Of a stretch of DNA of 64,000 nucleotides, positions 17,530-29,017 are shown in pieces. The DNA is taken from contig NZ_BAYB01000002.1 of assembly GCF_000685035.1 (NCBI RefSeq), positions 1 through 64,000 on the forward strand, read 5' to 3'. Each line of letters opens with the position of its first letter. Within the stretch, counting starts at the first letter, position 1. The stretch is from Paraburkholderia ferrariae NBRC 106233 (GTDB lineage: Bacteria > Pseudomonadota > Gammaproteobacteria > Burkholderiales > Burkholderiaceae). A program made the position numbers and the translations under genes. The notes below the pieces were generated by a model, which worked only from the letters and a program-made list of their open reading frames with translations, made no database searches and was not told where the DNA came from.

Positions 17530-19437
17530 ATGTACGACTTGCTGAAAACCATTGACGACCCGGCGGACTTGCGCCGCCTCGATCGCCGCCAGTTGCAACC
17601 GCTTGCCGACGAACTGCGTGCCTTCGTTCTCGACAGCGTCTCGCAGACGGGCGGCCATTTGTCGTCCAACCTCGGTACGGTCGAGCTGACGATCGCGCTG
17701 CACTACGTGTTCGACACGCCGCGCGATCGCATCGTCTGGGACGTCGGCCACCAGACCTATCCGCACAAGATCCTGACCGGCCGCCGCGACCAGATGCACA
17801 CGCTGCGCCAGCTCGGGGGCATTTCGGGCTTCCCGAAGCGCGACGAGTCGCCGTACGACACGTTCGGCACGGCCCACTCGAGCACGTCGATCTCGGCCGC
17901 GCTCGGCATGGCCATCGCGAGCAAGCTCAAGGGCGATAACGCCATGGGCATCGCCGTGATCGGCGACGGCGCGATGACCGCCGGCATGGCCTTCGAGGCG
18001 CTGAACAACGGCGGCGTCGAGGACGACGTGCCGCTCCTCGTGATCCTCAACGACAACGACATGTCGATCTCGCCGCCGGTGGGGGCGCTCAACCGCCACC
18101 TCGCGCGTCTCATGTCGGGCCGCTTCTACGCCGCCGCGCGTGCGGGCGTGGAGCGCGTGCTGCGCCATGCGCCGCCCGTGCTCGACCTCGCGCGCAAGCT
18201 CGAAGAGCACGCGAAGGGCATGATCGTGCCGGCCACGCTGTTCGAAGAGTTCGGCTTCAACTACATCGGGCCGATCGACGGCCACGATCTCGACTCGCTG
18301 ATCCCGACGCTGCAGAACATCAAGGAACTGCGCGGTCCGCAGTTCCTGCACGTCGTGACGAAGAAAGGCCAGGGCTACAAGCTCGCCGAAGCGGATCCCG
18401 TGCTCTACCACGGTCCCGGCAAGTTCAACCCGGCCGAAGGCATCAAGCCGTCCACGGCGCCGGGCAAGAAGACCTACACCCAGGTCTTCGGCGAGTGGCT
18501 GTGCGACGCGGCCGAACTCGATTCGCGCGTGGTCGGCATCACGCCGGCGATGCGCGAAGGCTCGGGCCTCGTCGAATTCGAAAAGCGCTTCCCGGATCGC
18601 TACTACGACGTGGGCATTGCCGAGCAGCACGCGGTCACGTTTGCAGGCGGCATCGCGGCCGAAGGTCTGAAGCCGGTTGTCGCGATCTACTCGACCTTCC
18701 TGCAGCGCGCCTACGACCAGTTGATCCACGACGTCGCGTTGCAGAACCTGCCGGTGGTGTTCGCCATCGACCGCGCGGGTCTCGTGGGCGCGGACGGCGC
18801 GACGCACGCGGGCGCCTACGACCTCGCGTTCATGCGCTGCATCCCGAACATGATGATCATGGCCGCCTCGGACGAAAACGAGTGCCGCCAGATGCTCTAT
18901 ACGGCGCTCCAGCAGGACTGCCCGACGGCCGTGCGCTATCCGCGCGGCGCCGGCACCGGCGTGGCGACGGTCAAGCAGATGGCCGCGCTGCCGGTGGGCA
19001 AGGGCGAGGTTCGCCGCGAGAGCCACGCGCCGGCAGGCAAGCGCATCGCCATCCTCGCGTTCGGCACGATGGTCGCGCCGTCGCTCGCCGCCGCCGAGGA
19101 ACTCGACGCCACCGTGGCCAACATGCGCTTCGTGAAGCCGCTCGATACCGAACTCGTGAAGCAGCTCGCCGAAACGCACGACTACCTCGTGACGGTCGAG
19201 GAAGGCTGCCTCATGGGCGGCGCCGGTTCGGCCTGCGTGGAAGCCCTCCTTGAAAGTGGGGTTATCAAGCCCGTACTACAATTGGGCCTCCCCGACCGCT
19301 TCATCGACCACGGCGACCCGGCCAAGCTGCTTTCGGGCGTGGGCCTCGATGCGGCAGGGATCGCGAAGTCGATTCGCGAACGCTTTCTCGATCGCACGGC
19401 GAACGCATCCGGCAAGTCGGTCATGCGCGTCGCCTGA
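17530..19437 (+). CDS. dxs: 1-deoxy-D-xylulose-5-phosphate synthase
   Basis: A 635-residue thiamine-diphosphate enzyme joining pyruvate and glyceraldehyde 3-phosphate, the first step of the MEP isoprenoid pathway. The ThDP/Mg motif is [16 protein letters not shown] ... NDNDMSIS. The central Pyr domain has [17 protein letters not shown], and the C-terminal transketolase domain ends with a Rossmann-like fold. The start [10 protein letters not shown] is 86 bp after ispA. The same transcript as xseB and ispA is likely. Confidence 0.96.
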   Translation: MYDLLKTIDDPADLRRLDRRQLQPLADELRAFVLDSVSQTGGHLSSNLGTVELTIALHYVFDTPRDRIVWDVGHQTYPHKILTGRRDQMHTLRQLGGISGFPKRDESPYDTFGTAHSSTSISAALGMAIASKLKGDNAMGIAVIGDGAMTAGMAFEALNNGGVEDDVPLLVILNDNDMSISPPVGALNRHLARLMSGRFYAAARAGVERVLRHAPPVLDLARKLEEHAKGMIVPATLFEEFGFNYIGPIDGHDLDSLIPTLQNIKELRGPQFLHVVTKKGQGYKLAEADPVLYHGPGKFNPAEGIKPSTAPGKKTYTQVFGEWLCDAAELDSRVVGITPAMREGSGLVEFEKRFPDRYYDVGIAEQHAVTFAGGIAAEGLKPVVAIYSTFLQRAYDQLIHDVALQNLPVVFAIDRAGLVGADGATHAGAYDLAFMRCIPNMMIMAASDENECRQMLYTALQQDCPTAVRYPRGAGTGVATVKQMAALPVGKGEVRRESHAPAGKRIAILAFGTMVAPSLAAAEELDATVANMRFVKPLDTELVKQLAETHDYLVTVEEGCLMGGAGSACVEALLESGVIKPVLQLGLPDRFIDHGDPAKLLSGVGLDAAGIAKSIRERFLDRTANASGKSVMRVA

Positions 19438-19565
19438 TCGCGGGCAGCCCACACTCCGTTTGAATCGGCGGGCGGGTTTTCGAACCCGGGACCGCCAGCC
19501 AGCGCCGGCTTATGCCGGCGCTTGCCATTGCGCGCCGCGTAGCGCGCAGCCCAAAGGACAAGAAC

Positions 19566-20375
19566 ATGAACCAGATGAACCCGGCCTTCGTGATGCCGGA
19601 CGTGCAAAGCTCCGTCGATACCCGTCAGATCCCGATCCAGCGCGTGGGGGTGAAGGGCGTGCGCCATCCGCTGACCGTGAAGACCGGCAACGGCGACGTG
19701 CAGCCGAGCATCGGCACGTGGAACCTCGACGTTCATCTGCCCGCCGACCAGAAGGGCACGCACATGTCGCGCTTCGTGGCGCTGCTCGAAGAGAACAAGG
19801 CGCCGCTCGAACCCGCGACGTTCCGCACGATGCTGGCCACGATGGTGGCGAAGCTCGAATCGCAGGCAGGCCGCATAGAGGTGTCGTTCCCGTACTTCGT
19901 GAAGAAGGTGGCCCCGGTGTCGGGCGTGGAGAGCCTGCTCGATTACGAAGTGACGCTCACGGGCGATGTGCGCGATGGCGCGACGCGCGTGTTCCTCAAG
20001 GTGCTCGTGCCGGTGACGAGCCTGTGCCCGTGCTCGAAGAAGATCTCGCAGTACGGCGCGCACAACCAGCGCTCGCACGTCACGATCGATGCCGAGCTGG
20101 CGGGCGATCTGCCGGTCGAGGACCTCATCCGCATCGCCGAGGAAGAGGCGTCGTGCGAACTGTGGGGCCTGCTCAAGCGTCCGGACGAGAAGTTCGTGAC
20201 CGAGCGTGCCTACGAGAACCCGAAGTTCGTCGAAGACCTCGTGCGCGACGTGGCCGTGCGCCTGAACGCCGATGCGCGCGTGGCCGCGTATGTGCTGGAA
20301 GCGGAGAACTTCGAGTCGATCCACAATCACAGCGCGTATGCCGTGATCGAGTACGACAAGCGCGTGCGCGGCTGA
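19566..20375 (+). CDS. folE2: GTP cyclohydrolase FolE2 (type IB)
   Basis: A 269-residue enzyme converting GTP to 7,8-dihydroneopterin triphosphate for folate synthesis. It belongs to the FolE2 family, which can use Mn or other metals in place of Zn. The active-site Cys lies in [23 protein letters not shown], and the conserved Glu in [21 protein letters not shown]. An AAAGGA site precedes the ATG at 19566. It follows dxs by 128 bp and is closed by a bidirectional terminator. Confidence 0.95.
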   Translation: MNQMNPAFVMPDVQSSVDTRQIPIQRVGVKGVRHPLTVKTGNGDVQPSIGTWNLDVHLPADQKGTHMSRFVALLEENKAPLEPATFRTMLATMVAKLESQAGRIEVSFPYFVKKVAPVSGVESLLDYEVTLTGDVRDGATRVFLKVLVPVTSLCPCSKKISQYGAHNQRSHVTIDAELAGDLPVEDLIRIAEEEASCELWGLLKRPDEKFVTERAYENPKFVEDLVRDVAVRLNADARVAAYVLEAENFESIHNHSAYAVIEYDKRVRG

Positions 20376-20397
20376 TTGCGTGCGCGCTGTGCGAAGT

Positions 20398-20426
20398 AAA
20401 AAAACCGCCTCGAGGGGCGGTTTTTT
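20398..20426. terminator. bidirectional terminator between folE2 and tsaD
   Basis: Seven A residues (20398-20404), a GC stem (ACCGCC and GGCGGT arms), then six T residues (20421-20426). The A-run and T-run allow it to stop transcription from folE2 on the plus strand and from tsaD on the minus strand. Confidence 0.88.
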
Positions 20427-20462
20427 GTTGCCGTCGCAACGGCGAAGCCGGGGGCGGTAGGG

Positions 20463-21488
20463 CTATCGCGCGAGCGAAGCCAGATCCCAGCGCGGCTTGA
20501 CCGTGAACGCGTAGTCGCGCGTGGCCTGCTCGGGCCAGCGTTCGAGCCGCATCGCCCCGGCAAGCGCGATCATGGCGCCGTTGTCGGTGCACAGCGACAG
20601 GTCGGGGTAATGGACCTCGAAGCCGCGCTTCTGCGCCGCGGCCGACAGTGTCGCGCGCAACTGCTTGTTCGCGCCCACGCCGCCCGCCACCACGAGGCGC
20701 TTGAGCTTCGTGCGCTTGAGCGCGGCAAGCGACTTCGCCGCCAGCACTTCCACGGCGGCATCGACGAAGCCGCGCGCGATATCGGCTTTGCCCTGCTCGC
20801 AAATGTTGGGGCCGAGCTTCTTGACCTGGGTGAGCACCGCCGTTTTCAGGCCGCTGAAACTGAAGTCGAGATCGCCCGAATGCAGCATCGGGCGCGGCAG
20901 GTCGATGGCGCCGGGCGTGCCGAATTCCGCGAGCCGCGACACTTCCGGGCCGCCGGGGTAGCCGAGGCCGAGGAGCTTGGCGGTCTTGTCGAAGGCTTCG
21001 CCGGCGGCGTCGTCCAGCGTCTCGCCGAGCGTTTCGTACACGCCCACGTCGGTCACGCGCATCAACTGCGTGTGGCCGCCCGAAACGAGCAGGGCGACGA
21101 ACGGGAACGGCGGCGGCGCATCCACGAGCAGCGGCGAGAGCAGGTGCCCTTCCAGATGGTGGATGCCGACCGTGGGCCGCCCCCACGCCATGGCCAGCGC
21201 GTTCGCGATGCTCGCGCCCACCAGCAGCGCACCCGCGAGGCCGGGGCCTTGCGTGTAGGCGATCGCGTCGATGTCGGCGCGCTGGGCGCCGCTCTTCTCC
21301 AGCACTTCTTCGAGCAGCGGCAGCGCGCGGCGGATATGGTCGCGCGAGGCGAGTTCCGGCACCACGCCGCCGTACTCGCGATGCATGGCGATCTGCGAGT
21401 GCAGCGCGTGGGCGAGGAGGCCGCGGTCCGTGTCGTACAGCGCAAGGCCGGTTTCGTCGCAGGAGCTTTCGATGCCGAGAACGAGCAT
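20463..21488 (-). CDS. tsaD: tRNA threonylcarbamoyladenosine synthesis protein TsaD
   Basis: A 341-residue ASKHA-fold protein that, with TsaB and TsaE, transfers threonylcarbamoyl to A37 of ANN-decoding tRNAs. Visible motifs are the N-terminal [14 protein letters not shown], the metal-binding HLEGHLLSP (HxxxH), SGGHTQLM and the C-terminal [14 protein letters not shown]. The length is standard for bacterial TsaD. It is a single minus-strand gene, oriented tail-to-tail with folE2 and head-to-head with the flavoprotein gene. Confidence 0.96.
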   Translation of the reverse strand: MLVLGIESSCDETGLALYDTDRGLLAHALHSQIAMHREYGGVVPELASRDHIRRALPLLEEVLEKSGAQRADIDAIAYTQGPGLAGALLVGASIANALAMAWGRPTVGIHHLEGHLLSPLLVDAPPPFPFVALLVSGGHTQLMRVTDVGVYETLGETLDDAAGEAFDKTAKLLGLGYPGGPEVSRLAEFGTPGAIDLPRPMLHSGDLDFSFSGLKTAVLTQVKKLGPNICEQGKADIARGFVDAAVEVLAAKSLAALKRTKLKRLVVAGGVGANKQLRATLSAAAQKRGFEVHYPDLSLCTDNGAMIALAGAMRLERWPEQATRDYAFTVKPRWDLASLAR

Positions 21489-21662
21489 GGGTCAGGCGGC
21501 CAATGGCGGACCGCCGGGCGAGGCCGGACGGCAAACCCTTGCCGAAAAAGAGTCAGCGGGAAGCCTCAAAGTATAGCAGCGGGCTCGAAACGAGGCGGGC
21601 GGTCGCCGGAGGGGGAGCGGGTCTGGCGGGTCCGTTGCCGCCCGGCAGGTAGAATGCGCGCC

Positions 21663-22901
21663 ATGGAATCTTTCGACATCGCCGTGATCGGCGCAGGTGC
21701 GGCCGGGATGATGTGCGCGGCGGTGGCCGGCCAACTGGGGCGCCGCGTCGCGCTGATCGACCACGCGCCGCGCCTCGCGGAGAAAATCCGCATCTCGGGC
21801 GGCGGGCGCTGCAACTTCACGAATCTGCACGCCGGTCCGGCCAATTACCTCTCCAGCAATCCGCATTTTTGCCGCTCCGCGCTTGCGCGCTATACGCCGC
21901 GCGACTTTCTCGCGCTGCTGCGCCAGCACCGCGTGACGTGGCACGAAAAGCACAAGGGCCAGCTCTTCTGCGACCAGTCGAGCGAGGCGATCATCGACGT
22001 GTTGCGCGCCGAATGCGACGCCGGCGGCGTGGCCTGGCGCCGGCCGTTGCCGGTCGAGACGGTGAGCCATGCGGACGGCGAGGGCTTCACCCTGGGCACG
22101 CCACAGGGCACGATACGGGCCCGCGCGCTCGTCATCGCCACCGGCGGCCTCTCGATTCCGAAGATCGGCGCCACCGATTTCGCCTATCGCATCGCAAAGC
22201 AGTTCGGCCACAAGCTGATCGACACGCGTCCGGCGCTCGTGCCGCTCACGTTCGCTCACGACGACTGGGCGCCGTACGCGGCGCTTTCGGGGGTTTCGCT
22301 TGAGGTGCGCATCGCCACGGGCGAGCGCAAGACGGGCGGGACGTTCGACGAAGACCTGCTGTTCACGCACCGCGGCCTGTCCGGACCGGGCGTGCTGCAG
22401 ATTTCGAGCTACTGGCAGCCGGGCCAGCCCGTGCGCGTGAACCTGCTGCCCGAGCGCGATGTGGCGGCGGAACTGATCGAGGCGAAGGGTGCGACCCGGC
22501 GCCAGATCGGCAACCTGCTGGCCGAATGGATGCCCGCGCGGCTCGCACACCTTTGGCTGGAGGCGCACCAGGTGCCGCTCGACGCGCGCCTCGCGGACTT
22601 GCCCGACAAGACGCTGCGCCGCATGGGCGAGGGTCTCGCGCAATGGACGCTCACCCCCACCGGCACCGAGGGCTACAAGAAGGCCGAGGTCACGCGCGGC
22701 GGCGTGGATACGCGCGAGCTTTCGTCGGCCACGATGATGAGCCAGCGCGTGCCGGGCCTGTACTTCATCGGCGAGGCCGTGGACGTGACCGGCTGGCTCG
22801 GCGGCTATAACTTCCAGTGGGCGTGGGCTTCGGGCGTGGCGGCCGGCGAGGCTGCGGCGGAATTGACGGCCGCGGGCGGCCACGTTCCGGGCGACGGTTA
22901 A
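21663..22901 (+). CDS. BaiN/HI0933-family NAD(P)/FAD-dependent oxidoreductase
   Basis: A 412-residue flavoprotein beginning MESFDIAVIGAGAAGMMCAAVAG (FAD-binding GxGxxG). RISGGGRCNFTN and the C-terminal YFIGEAVDVTGWLGGYNFQWAW are signatures of the HI0933/TIGR00275 family, annotated as BaiN-like. Reactions are unproven for most members. The frame extends far upstream as a shadow of tsaD; the ATG at 21663 starts exactly at the flavin fold. Confidence 0.88.
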   Translation: MESFDIAVIGAGAAGMMCAAVAGQLGRRVALIDHAPRLAEKIRISGGGRCNFTNLHAGPANYLSSNPHFCRSALARYTPRDFLALLRQHRVTWHEKHKGQLFCDQSSEAIIDVLRAECDAGGVAWRRPLPVETVSHADGEGFTLGTPQGTIRARALVIATGGLSIPKIGATDFAYRIAKQFGHKLIDTRPALVPLTFAHDDWAPYAALSGVSLEVRIATGERKTGGTFDEDLLFTHRGLSGPGVLQISSYWQPGQPVRVNLLPERDVAAELIEAKGATRRQIGNLLAEWMPARLAHLWLEAHQVPLDARLADLPDKTLRRMGEGLAQWTLTPTGTEGYKKAEVTRGGVDTRELSSATMMSQRVPGLYFIGEAVDVTGWLGGYNFQWAWASGVAAGEAAAELTAAGGHVPGDG

Positions 22902-22903
22902 GC

Positions 22904-22976
22904 CACCCAGGGGCGGCGCGAGGCGGCCCCCAGGCAGGGCTTGGGACAACCCCCAGGCAGGGGCTGAGGCAACCCC
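22904..22976. repeat. GC-rich 23-bp imperfect tandem repeat
   Basis: Two adjacent 23-bp copies, both starting CCCCCAGGCAGGG (22927-22949 and 22950-22972), with decayed similarity on either side. It lies between the flavoprotein stop and the rpsU promoter. No coding role is seen. Confidence 0.55.
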
Positions 22977-23060
22977 GGGACGGCCGTGGCATCGGCCCGG
23001 ACAGCCGCCCGGGGCGGGGGTTTTCGGTCCAGCGTTCCCCGGGTTGCGCGTCTTTGGAAC

Positions 23061-23069
23061 TGCTATACT
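23061..23069 (+). promoter_or_regulatory. extended -10 promoter of rpsU
   Basis: TGC-TATACT is an extended -10 element 34 bp before the rpsU ATG. No convincing -35 at the proper distance was found, which fits an extended -10 promoter. Assignment is by position and motif. Confidence 0.5.
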
Positions 23070-23102
23070 TGATGTTCTTTACCTCAGATCCGTTATTGGA
23101 AA

Positions 23103-23315
23103 ATGACGACCGTCCGCGTAAAAGAAAACGAACCCTTTGAAGTTGCCATGCGCCGCTTCAAGCGCACGATCGAGAAGAACGGTCTTTTGACCGAACTTCG
23201 TGCGCGCGAGTTTTACGAAAAGCCGACGTCTGAGCGCAAACGCAAGAAGGCGGCGGCGGTGAAGCGCCACTTCAAGCGCCTGCGCAGCCAGATGCTGCCG
23301 AAGAAGCTGTACTGA
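23103..23315 (+). CDS. rpsU: 30S ribosomal protein bS21
   Basis: A 70-residue basic protein of the small subunit ([45 protein letters not shown]). It takes part in mRNA-ribosome pairing during initiation. It is the first gene of the macromolecular synthesis block, here followed by gatB/yqeY-type, dnaG and rpoD genes. A strong terminator after it separates it from the rest, allowing high rpsU expression with partial read-through. Confidence 0.97.
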   Translation: MTTVRVKENEPFEVAMRRFKRTIEKNGLLTELRAREFYEKPTSERKRKKAAAVKRHFKRLRSQMLPKKLY

Positions 23316-23462
23316 GTCCGGCGTTGCAGGGGCGGGTCCCAGGTGCCTTTCCTGAAACTTTGCCCCCAAAAGCCGCCGGCAGCGCCGCCGGCCCTGAATT
23401 CCGGGCACCGCGGTTGTTGCAGCCCCCTCTGGTGTGGTCGCAACCATCGAGAATCTGCGCCG

Positions 23463-23494
23463 ACCCGCCTGGAAGCGTTTCCAGGCGGGTTTTT
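23463..23494 (+). terminator. rho-independent terminator after rpsU
   Basis: Arms ACCCGCCTGGAA (23463-23474) and TTCCAGGCGGGT (23479-23490) form a perfect 12-bp stem with loop GCGT and a T-run (23490-23494). It lies in the 287-bp rpsU-gatB gap; nothing else was recognised in that gap. Confidence 0.9.
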
Positions 23495-23602
23495 GCATTG
23501 ATATGATGCTTGTGCGACAGGTGACGTGTGCGGCCCCCGCGTGCGCCCCATCGCCTGGACCTGGTCCAGGTACCCCGTAACCCAACGCATTTCAGGTGAG
23601 TG

Positions 23603-24049
23603 ATGAGCCTCAAGGACCGAATCAACGACGACATGAAAGCCGCGATGCGCGCCCGCGAAACCGAGCGCCTCGCCACGATTCGTCTGCTGCTCGCCGCGAT
23701 CAAGCAACGTGAGGTGGACGAGCGCGTGATGCTCGACGACGCCGCCGTCACCGCGGTCATCGACAAGATGATCAAGCAGCGCAAGGATTCGATCAGCCAG
23801 TTCGAGGCGGCGGGCCGCACGGACCTCGTCGAGAAGGAAGCCGCGGAACTGAAGGTGCTGGCCGACTACATGCCGGCGCAGCTTTCCGATGCCGAAATCG
23901 CCGCCGAAGTGCAGGCCGCGGTCGCGCAGACGGGCGCCGCCGGCCCGCAGGACATGGGCAAGGTGATGGGCGTGCTCAAGGGCAAGCTTGCCGGCCGTGC
24001 CGACATGACGGCGGTGTCGGCGCTGGTCAAGGCCGCACTTTCGAAGTAA
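23603..24049 (+). CDS. GatB/YqeY domain protein
   Basis: A 148-residue protein of the YqeY family (MSLKDRINDDMKAAMRARETERLATIRLLLAAIKQREVD; later LADYMPAQLSDAEI and DMGKVMGVLKGKLAGRADM). It resembles the C-terminal tRNA-binding domain of GatB, the amidotransferase subunit, but is a stand-alone protein of uncertain role. It lies between rpsU and dnaG. A GTG at 23600 directly precedes the ATG at 23603; ATG is preferred. Confidence 0.9.
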   Translation: MSLKDRINDDMKAAMRARETERLATIRLLLAAIKQREVDERVMLDDAAVTAVIDKMIKQRKDSISQFEAAGRTDLVEKEAAELKVLADYMPAQLSDAEIAAEVQAAVAQTGAAGPQDMGKVMGVLKGKLAGRADMTAVSALVKAALSK

Positions 24050-24140
24050 ATACAGGGTACGCGGTCCGTTCGCGGCCCCGCAGGGCCGGCAACGGACCGC
24101 GCGCCACTCGTCGCGCACGCAGCAGGATGCCCCCGTCCCG

Positions 24141-26018
24141 ATGATTCCGCATTCGTTCCTGCAGGATCTCCTGAACCGCGTCGATATCGTCGACGTGGTG
24201 GGGCGCTACGTGCAGCTCAAGAAGGGCGGCGCGAACTTCATGGGCCTCTGTCCGTTTCACAACGAGAAGAGCCCTTCGTTTACCGTTAGTCCAACGAAGC
24301 AGTTCTATCACTGCTTCGGATGCGGCGCGCACGGCACCGCCATCGGCTTCCTCATGGAGCATGCCGGCCTCACGTTTCCCGAGGCCGTCAACGAACTCGC
24401 CCAGTCGGTTGGCCTGAGCGTGCCGCAGGAACCGTCGCCCATGCGCGGCGGTGCTGGAGGCGCCGGCGCAGGCGGCTACGCAGGCTGGCCTTCGAAGGCC
24501 GTCGCAACGGCGCTCCCGGACATCATGCAGGCGGCGTGCGACTACTACCGCAAGCAGTTGCGCAGCGCGCCCAATGCGATCCAGTACCTGAAAAAACGCG
24601 GCCTCACGGGCGAAATCGCGGCGCGCTTTGGCCTCGGCTACGCGCCCGATGGATGGCAAAACCTCGAATCCGCGTACCCCAATTACCGGGACGAAGCCCT
24701 CGTCGAAGCGGGGCTCGTGATCGTCAGCGAAAAGCAGGATGGCCAGGGGCAGGCGCGGCGCTACGACCGCTTCCGCGACCGGGTCATGTTCCCGATCCGC
24801 AACGTGAAGGGCCAGGTGATCGGCTTCGGCGGCCGGGTGCTCGATGGCGGCGAGCCCAAGTATTTGAATTCGCCGGAAACGCCGCTATTTAACAAGGGCA
24901 GCGAACTGTACGGGCTCTTCGAGGCGCGGCTCGCGATCCGCGAGCAGCACTACGTGCTCGTGGTCGAAGGGTATATGGATGTCGTGGCCCTCGCGCAGCT
25001 CGGGTTCCAGAACGCCGTGGCGACGCTCGGCACGGCCTGCACGCCGATTCACGTGCAGAAGCTGCTGCGCCAGACCGACACCGTGATCTTCAGCTTCGAC
25101 GGCGATTCGGCCGGCCGCCGCGCCGCGCGCCGCGCGCTCGACGCGTGCCTGCCCCACGCCGCGGACAACCGGACGATCCGGTTCCTGTTCCTGCCGCAGG
25201 AGCACGACCCGGACAGCTACGTGCGCGAGTTCGGCACCGAAGCGTTCCAGGAGCAGGTGGAGCGGGCCATGCCGCTCTCGCAGTTCATGCTGAACGAGGT
25301 GTTGGCGGGCAAGGAGCTGGACCAGCCGGAGGGCCGCGCGCGGGCGCTGTTCGACGCCAAGCCGCTGCTCCAGGCGCTGCCGGCGAACGCGCTGCGCGCG
25401 CAGATCATGCACATGTTCGCGGACCGGCTGGACGTGCCGTTCGAGGAAGTGGCGGCGCTTTGCGAGGTCGATGCGCGAATTGCCCAGGCGGCGCGCTCGG
25501 CGCCCGCGCGCAAGGATCGGCACCTCGTGACGGGGATCGAGCGCAAGTCGCTGCGCAATCTCGTCATGCATCCGCGCATCGTGGCGCAACTGGACGAGGA
25601 AGCCGAACGGGCGCTGATCACCTTCACGCGCCATGGCGAACTGTTCGAGGAAGTGACCACGCACGCCCGCGGGCTGGGCGATGCGGCCGAGTTTCAGCTC
25701 CTTTCGGACCTCTTGCGCAATGGCGCGAACGCCCCGACCTTCGAGGAGATTTTTCGGGAAATTCTGGACTATGATGAAAACGTCCGGGATTTGCTGATGA
25801 AAAATCCCGAAGACAGCGCGGTGGCGGAGGAGCGGCGCGAACAGGAGCGCCTCGTGGGCGAGGAGCTCAAGGCAGCCATCCTGAAGATGCGCTACGACGC
25901 CTGCTGCGACCGGCTCGATGCACTTTCGCGGCAATCGCGGCACACGCCTGAAGAACTGGCGGAACTGATGAAACTGAATCAGACCCGGGCTGAAATGAAA
26001 CGTCAGCTCGGTTTGTAA
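24141..26018 (+). CDS. dnaG: DNA primase
   Basis: A 625-residue primase that makes RNA primers at the replication fork. The N-terminal CHC2 zinc finger is visible as CPFHNEKSPSF ... YHCFGCG. The TOPRIM catalytic core has VVEGYMDVVALAQ (Glu) and FSFDGDSAGRRAA (DxD-type). The C-terminal helical region (from about residue 480) is the DnaB-helicase interaction domain. Between YqeY and rpoD, as in the classical rpsU-dnaG-rpoD operon. Confidence 0.97.
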   Translation: MIPHSFLQDLLNRVDIVDVVGRYVQLKKGGANFMGLCPFHNEKSPSFTVSPTKQFYHCFGCGAHGTAIGFLMEHAGLTFPEAVNELAQSVGLSVPQEPSPMRGGAGGAGAGGYAGWPSKAVATALPDIMQAACDYYRKQLRSAPNAIQYLKKRGLTGEIAARFGLGYAPDGWQNLESAYPNYRDEALVEAGLVIVSEKQDGQGQARRYDRFRDRVMFPIRNVKGQVIGFGGRVLDGGEPKYLNSPETPLFNKGSELYGLFEARLAIREQHYVLVVEGYMDVVALAQLGFQNAVATLGTACTPIHVQKLLRQTDTVIFSFDGDSAGRRAARRALDACLPHAADNRTIRFLFLPQEHDPDSYVREFGTEAFQEQVERAMPLSQFMLNEVLAGKELDQPEGRARALFDAKPLLQALPANALRAQIMHMFADRLDVPFEEVAALCEVDARIAQAARSAPARKDRHLVTGIERKSLRNLVMHPRIVAQLDEEAERALITFTRHGELFEEVTTHARGLGDAAEFQLLSDLLRNGANAPTFEEIFREILDYDENVRDLLMKNPEDSAVAEERREQERLVGEELKAAILKMRYDACCDRLDALSRQSRHTPEELAELMKLNQTRAEMKRQLGL

Positions 26019-26049
26019 GGGAGGCCGCACGGAGGGATTCTGCCCCGCG

Positions 26050-26058
26050 TGCTATAAT
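26050..26058 (+). promoter_or_regulatory. internal extended -10 promoter for rpoD
   Basis: TGC-TATAAT matches the extended -10 consensus fully and lies 31 bp after the dnaG stop and 75 bp before the rpoD ATG. No good -35 is visible. The transcribed leader contains a T-rich tract (about 26078-26091). It would let rpoD be expressed apart from dnaG. Confidence 0.6.
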
Positions 26059-26132
26059 AAAAGGTTTTCAGCGGTTTGTTTTTGTTTTTTTCCGGGCTTC
26101 ATACCCAGCTTCGAGCAAGGACGGAATGGCAA

Positions 26133-28535
<2,403 letters not shown>

Positions 28536-28552
28536 TTTTTGCGGATGTTTGC

Positions 28553-28585
28553 GTTAAGTGCACACGTTTCACGTGTGCACTTAAC
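28553..28585. repeat. 14-bp perfect inverted repeat after rpoD
   Basis: Arms GTTAAGTGCACACG (28553-28566) and CGTGTGCACTTAAC (28572-28585) with loop TTTCA. It lies 18 bp after the rpoD stop. There is no T-run, so it is not a standard terminator; it could stabilise the mRNA end or bind a protein. Confidence 0.7.
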
Positions 28586-28627
28586 AGGCGGGCATGCTTT
28601 CGTGTAGTATGTCGGCCTGTCTTCAAG

Positions 28628-28660
28628 AAAGCCCGGCCTTTGGGTAGACCGGGCTTTTTT
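28628..28660 (+). terminator. rho-independent terminator of rpoD
   Basis: Arms AAAGCCCGG (28628-28636) and CCGGGCTTT (28649-28657) with a 12-nt loop and a T-run to 28660. It closes the rpoD transcript and lies 28 bp before the tRNA gene. Confidence 0.88.
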
Positions 28661-28688
28661 GTTGATGCTTTCCTTGTTGTTTTCTGTT

Positions 28689-28776
28689 GGGCCGGACGCC
28701 GTGTTGGTTGCAGGCAGCGGACTCATAATCCGCCGGAGAAATCCCGTCGTCGGTTCGAACCCGACCCGGCCCACCA
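28689..28776 (+). tRNA. tRNA with CAU anticodon (probably tRNA-Ile2, possibly Met), long variable region
   Basis: Acceptor arms GGGCCGG (28689-28695) and CCGGCCC (28766-28772), discriminator A, and encoded CCA (28774-28776). The anticodon stem is GCGGA/TCCGC with loop CTCATAA, anticodon CAT at 28724-28726. The T arm is GTCGG-TTCGAAC-CCGAC. The variable region is 15 nt (28734-28748) and can fold on itself, as in class II tRNAs. Position 8 is A rather than U, and the D stem is only GCC/GGC. The anticodon stem-loop and acceptor look more like tRNA-Ile2 (lysidine-modified C34) than elongator Met, but identity is not certain. An apparent antisense ORF reading VGFEPTT is a known translation artefact of tRNAs. 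Confidence 0.85.
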
Positions 28777-29017
28777 AGTACCTAACCCTGATTTAATTCG
28801 GGGGAAGCAATCCATCGAGTACCTCCTTTCCATTTCATCGCGGCAACACCGACACGTTGACGGAAATATTCAGGATTCCGAATATTGTGTTCGATCCAGC
28901 GAATCAATAACCTGCGCTCCTCGGCACAGGCTGTGAATTCACTGTAGATCTGAACTAGCGAAGGTCCGCTGGTTCGTTTGATCGGGATAGTTGGCGTCAA
29001 GTGGAAAATCTGCCGAA
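28777..29017. other. AT-richer stretch between tRNA and efflux operon
   Basis: About 240 bp with lower GC than its flanks. A minus-strand ORF (28782-29042, 86 codons) fills most of it but has no recognised homology and overlaps the efflux gene. The 3' end of the tRNA is not duplicated in this window, so no attachment-site pair is seen. It could be a remnant of an element once inserted at the tRNA. Confidence 0.4.

Noticed and set aside
17299-19179. Minus-strand 626-codon ORF opposite dxs
   Set aside because: Antisense shadow of dxs with no recognisable domain.
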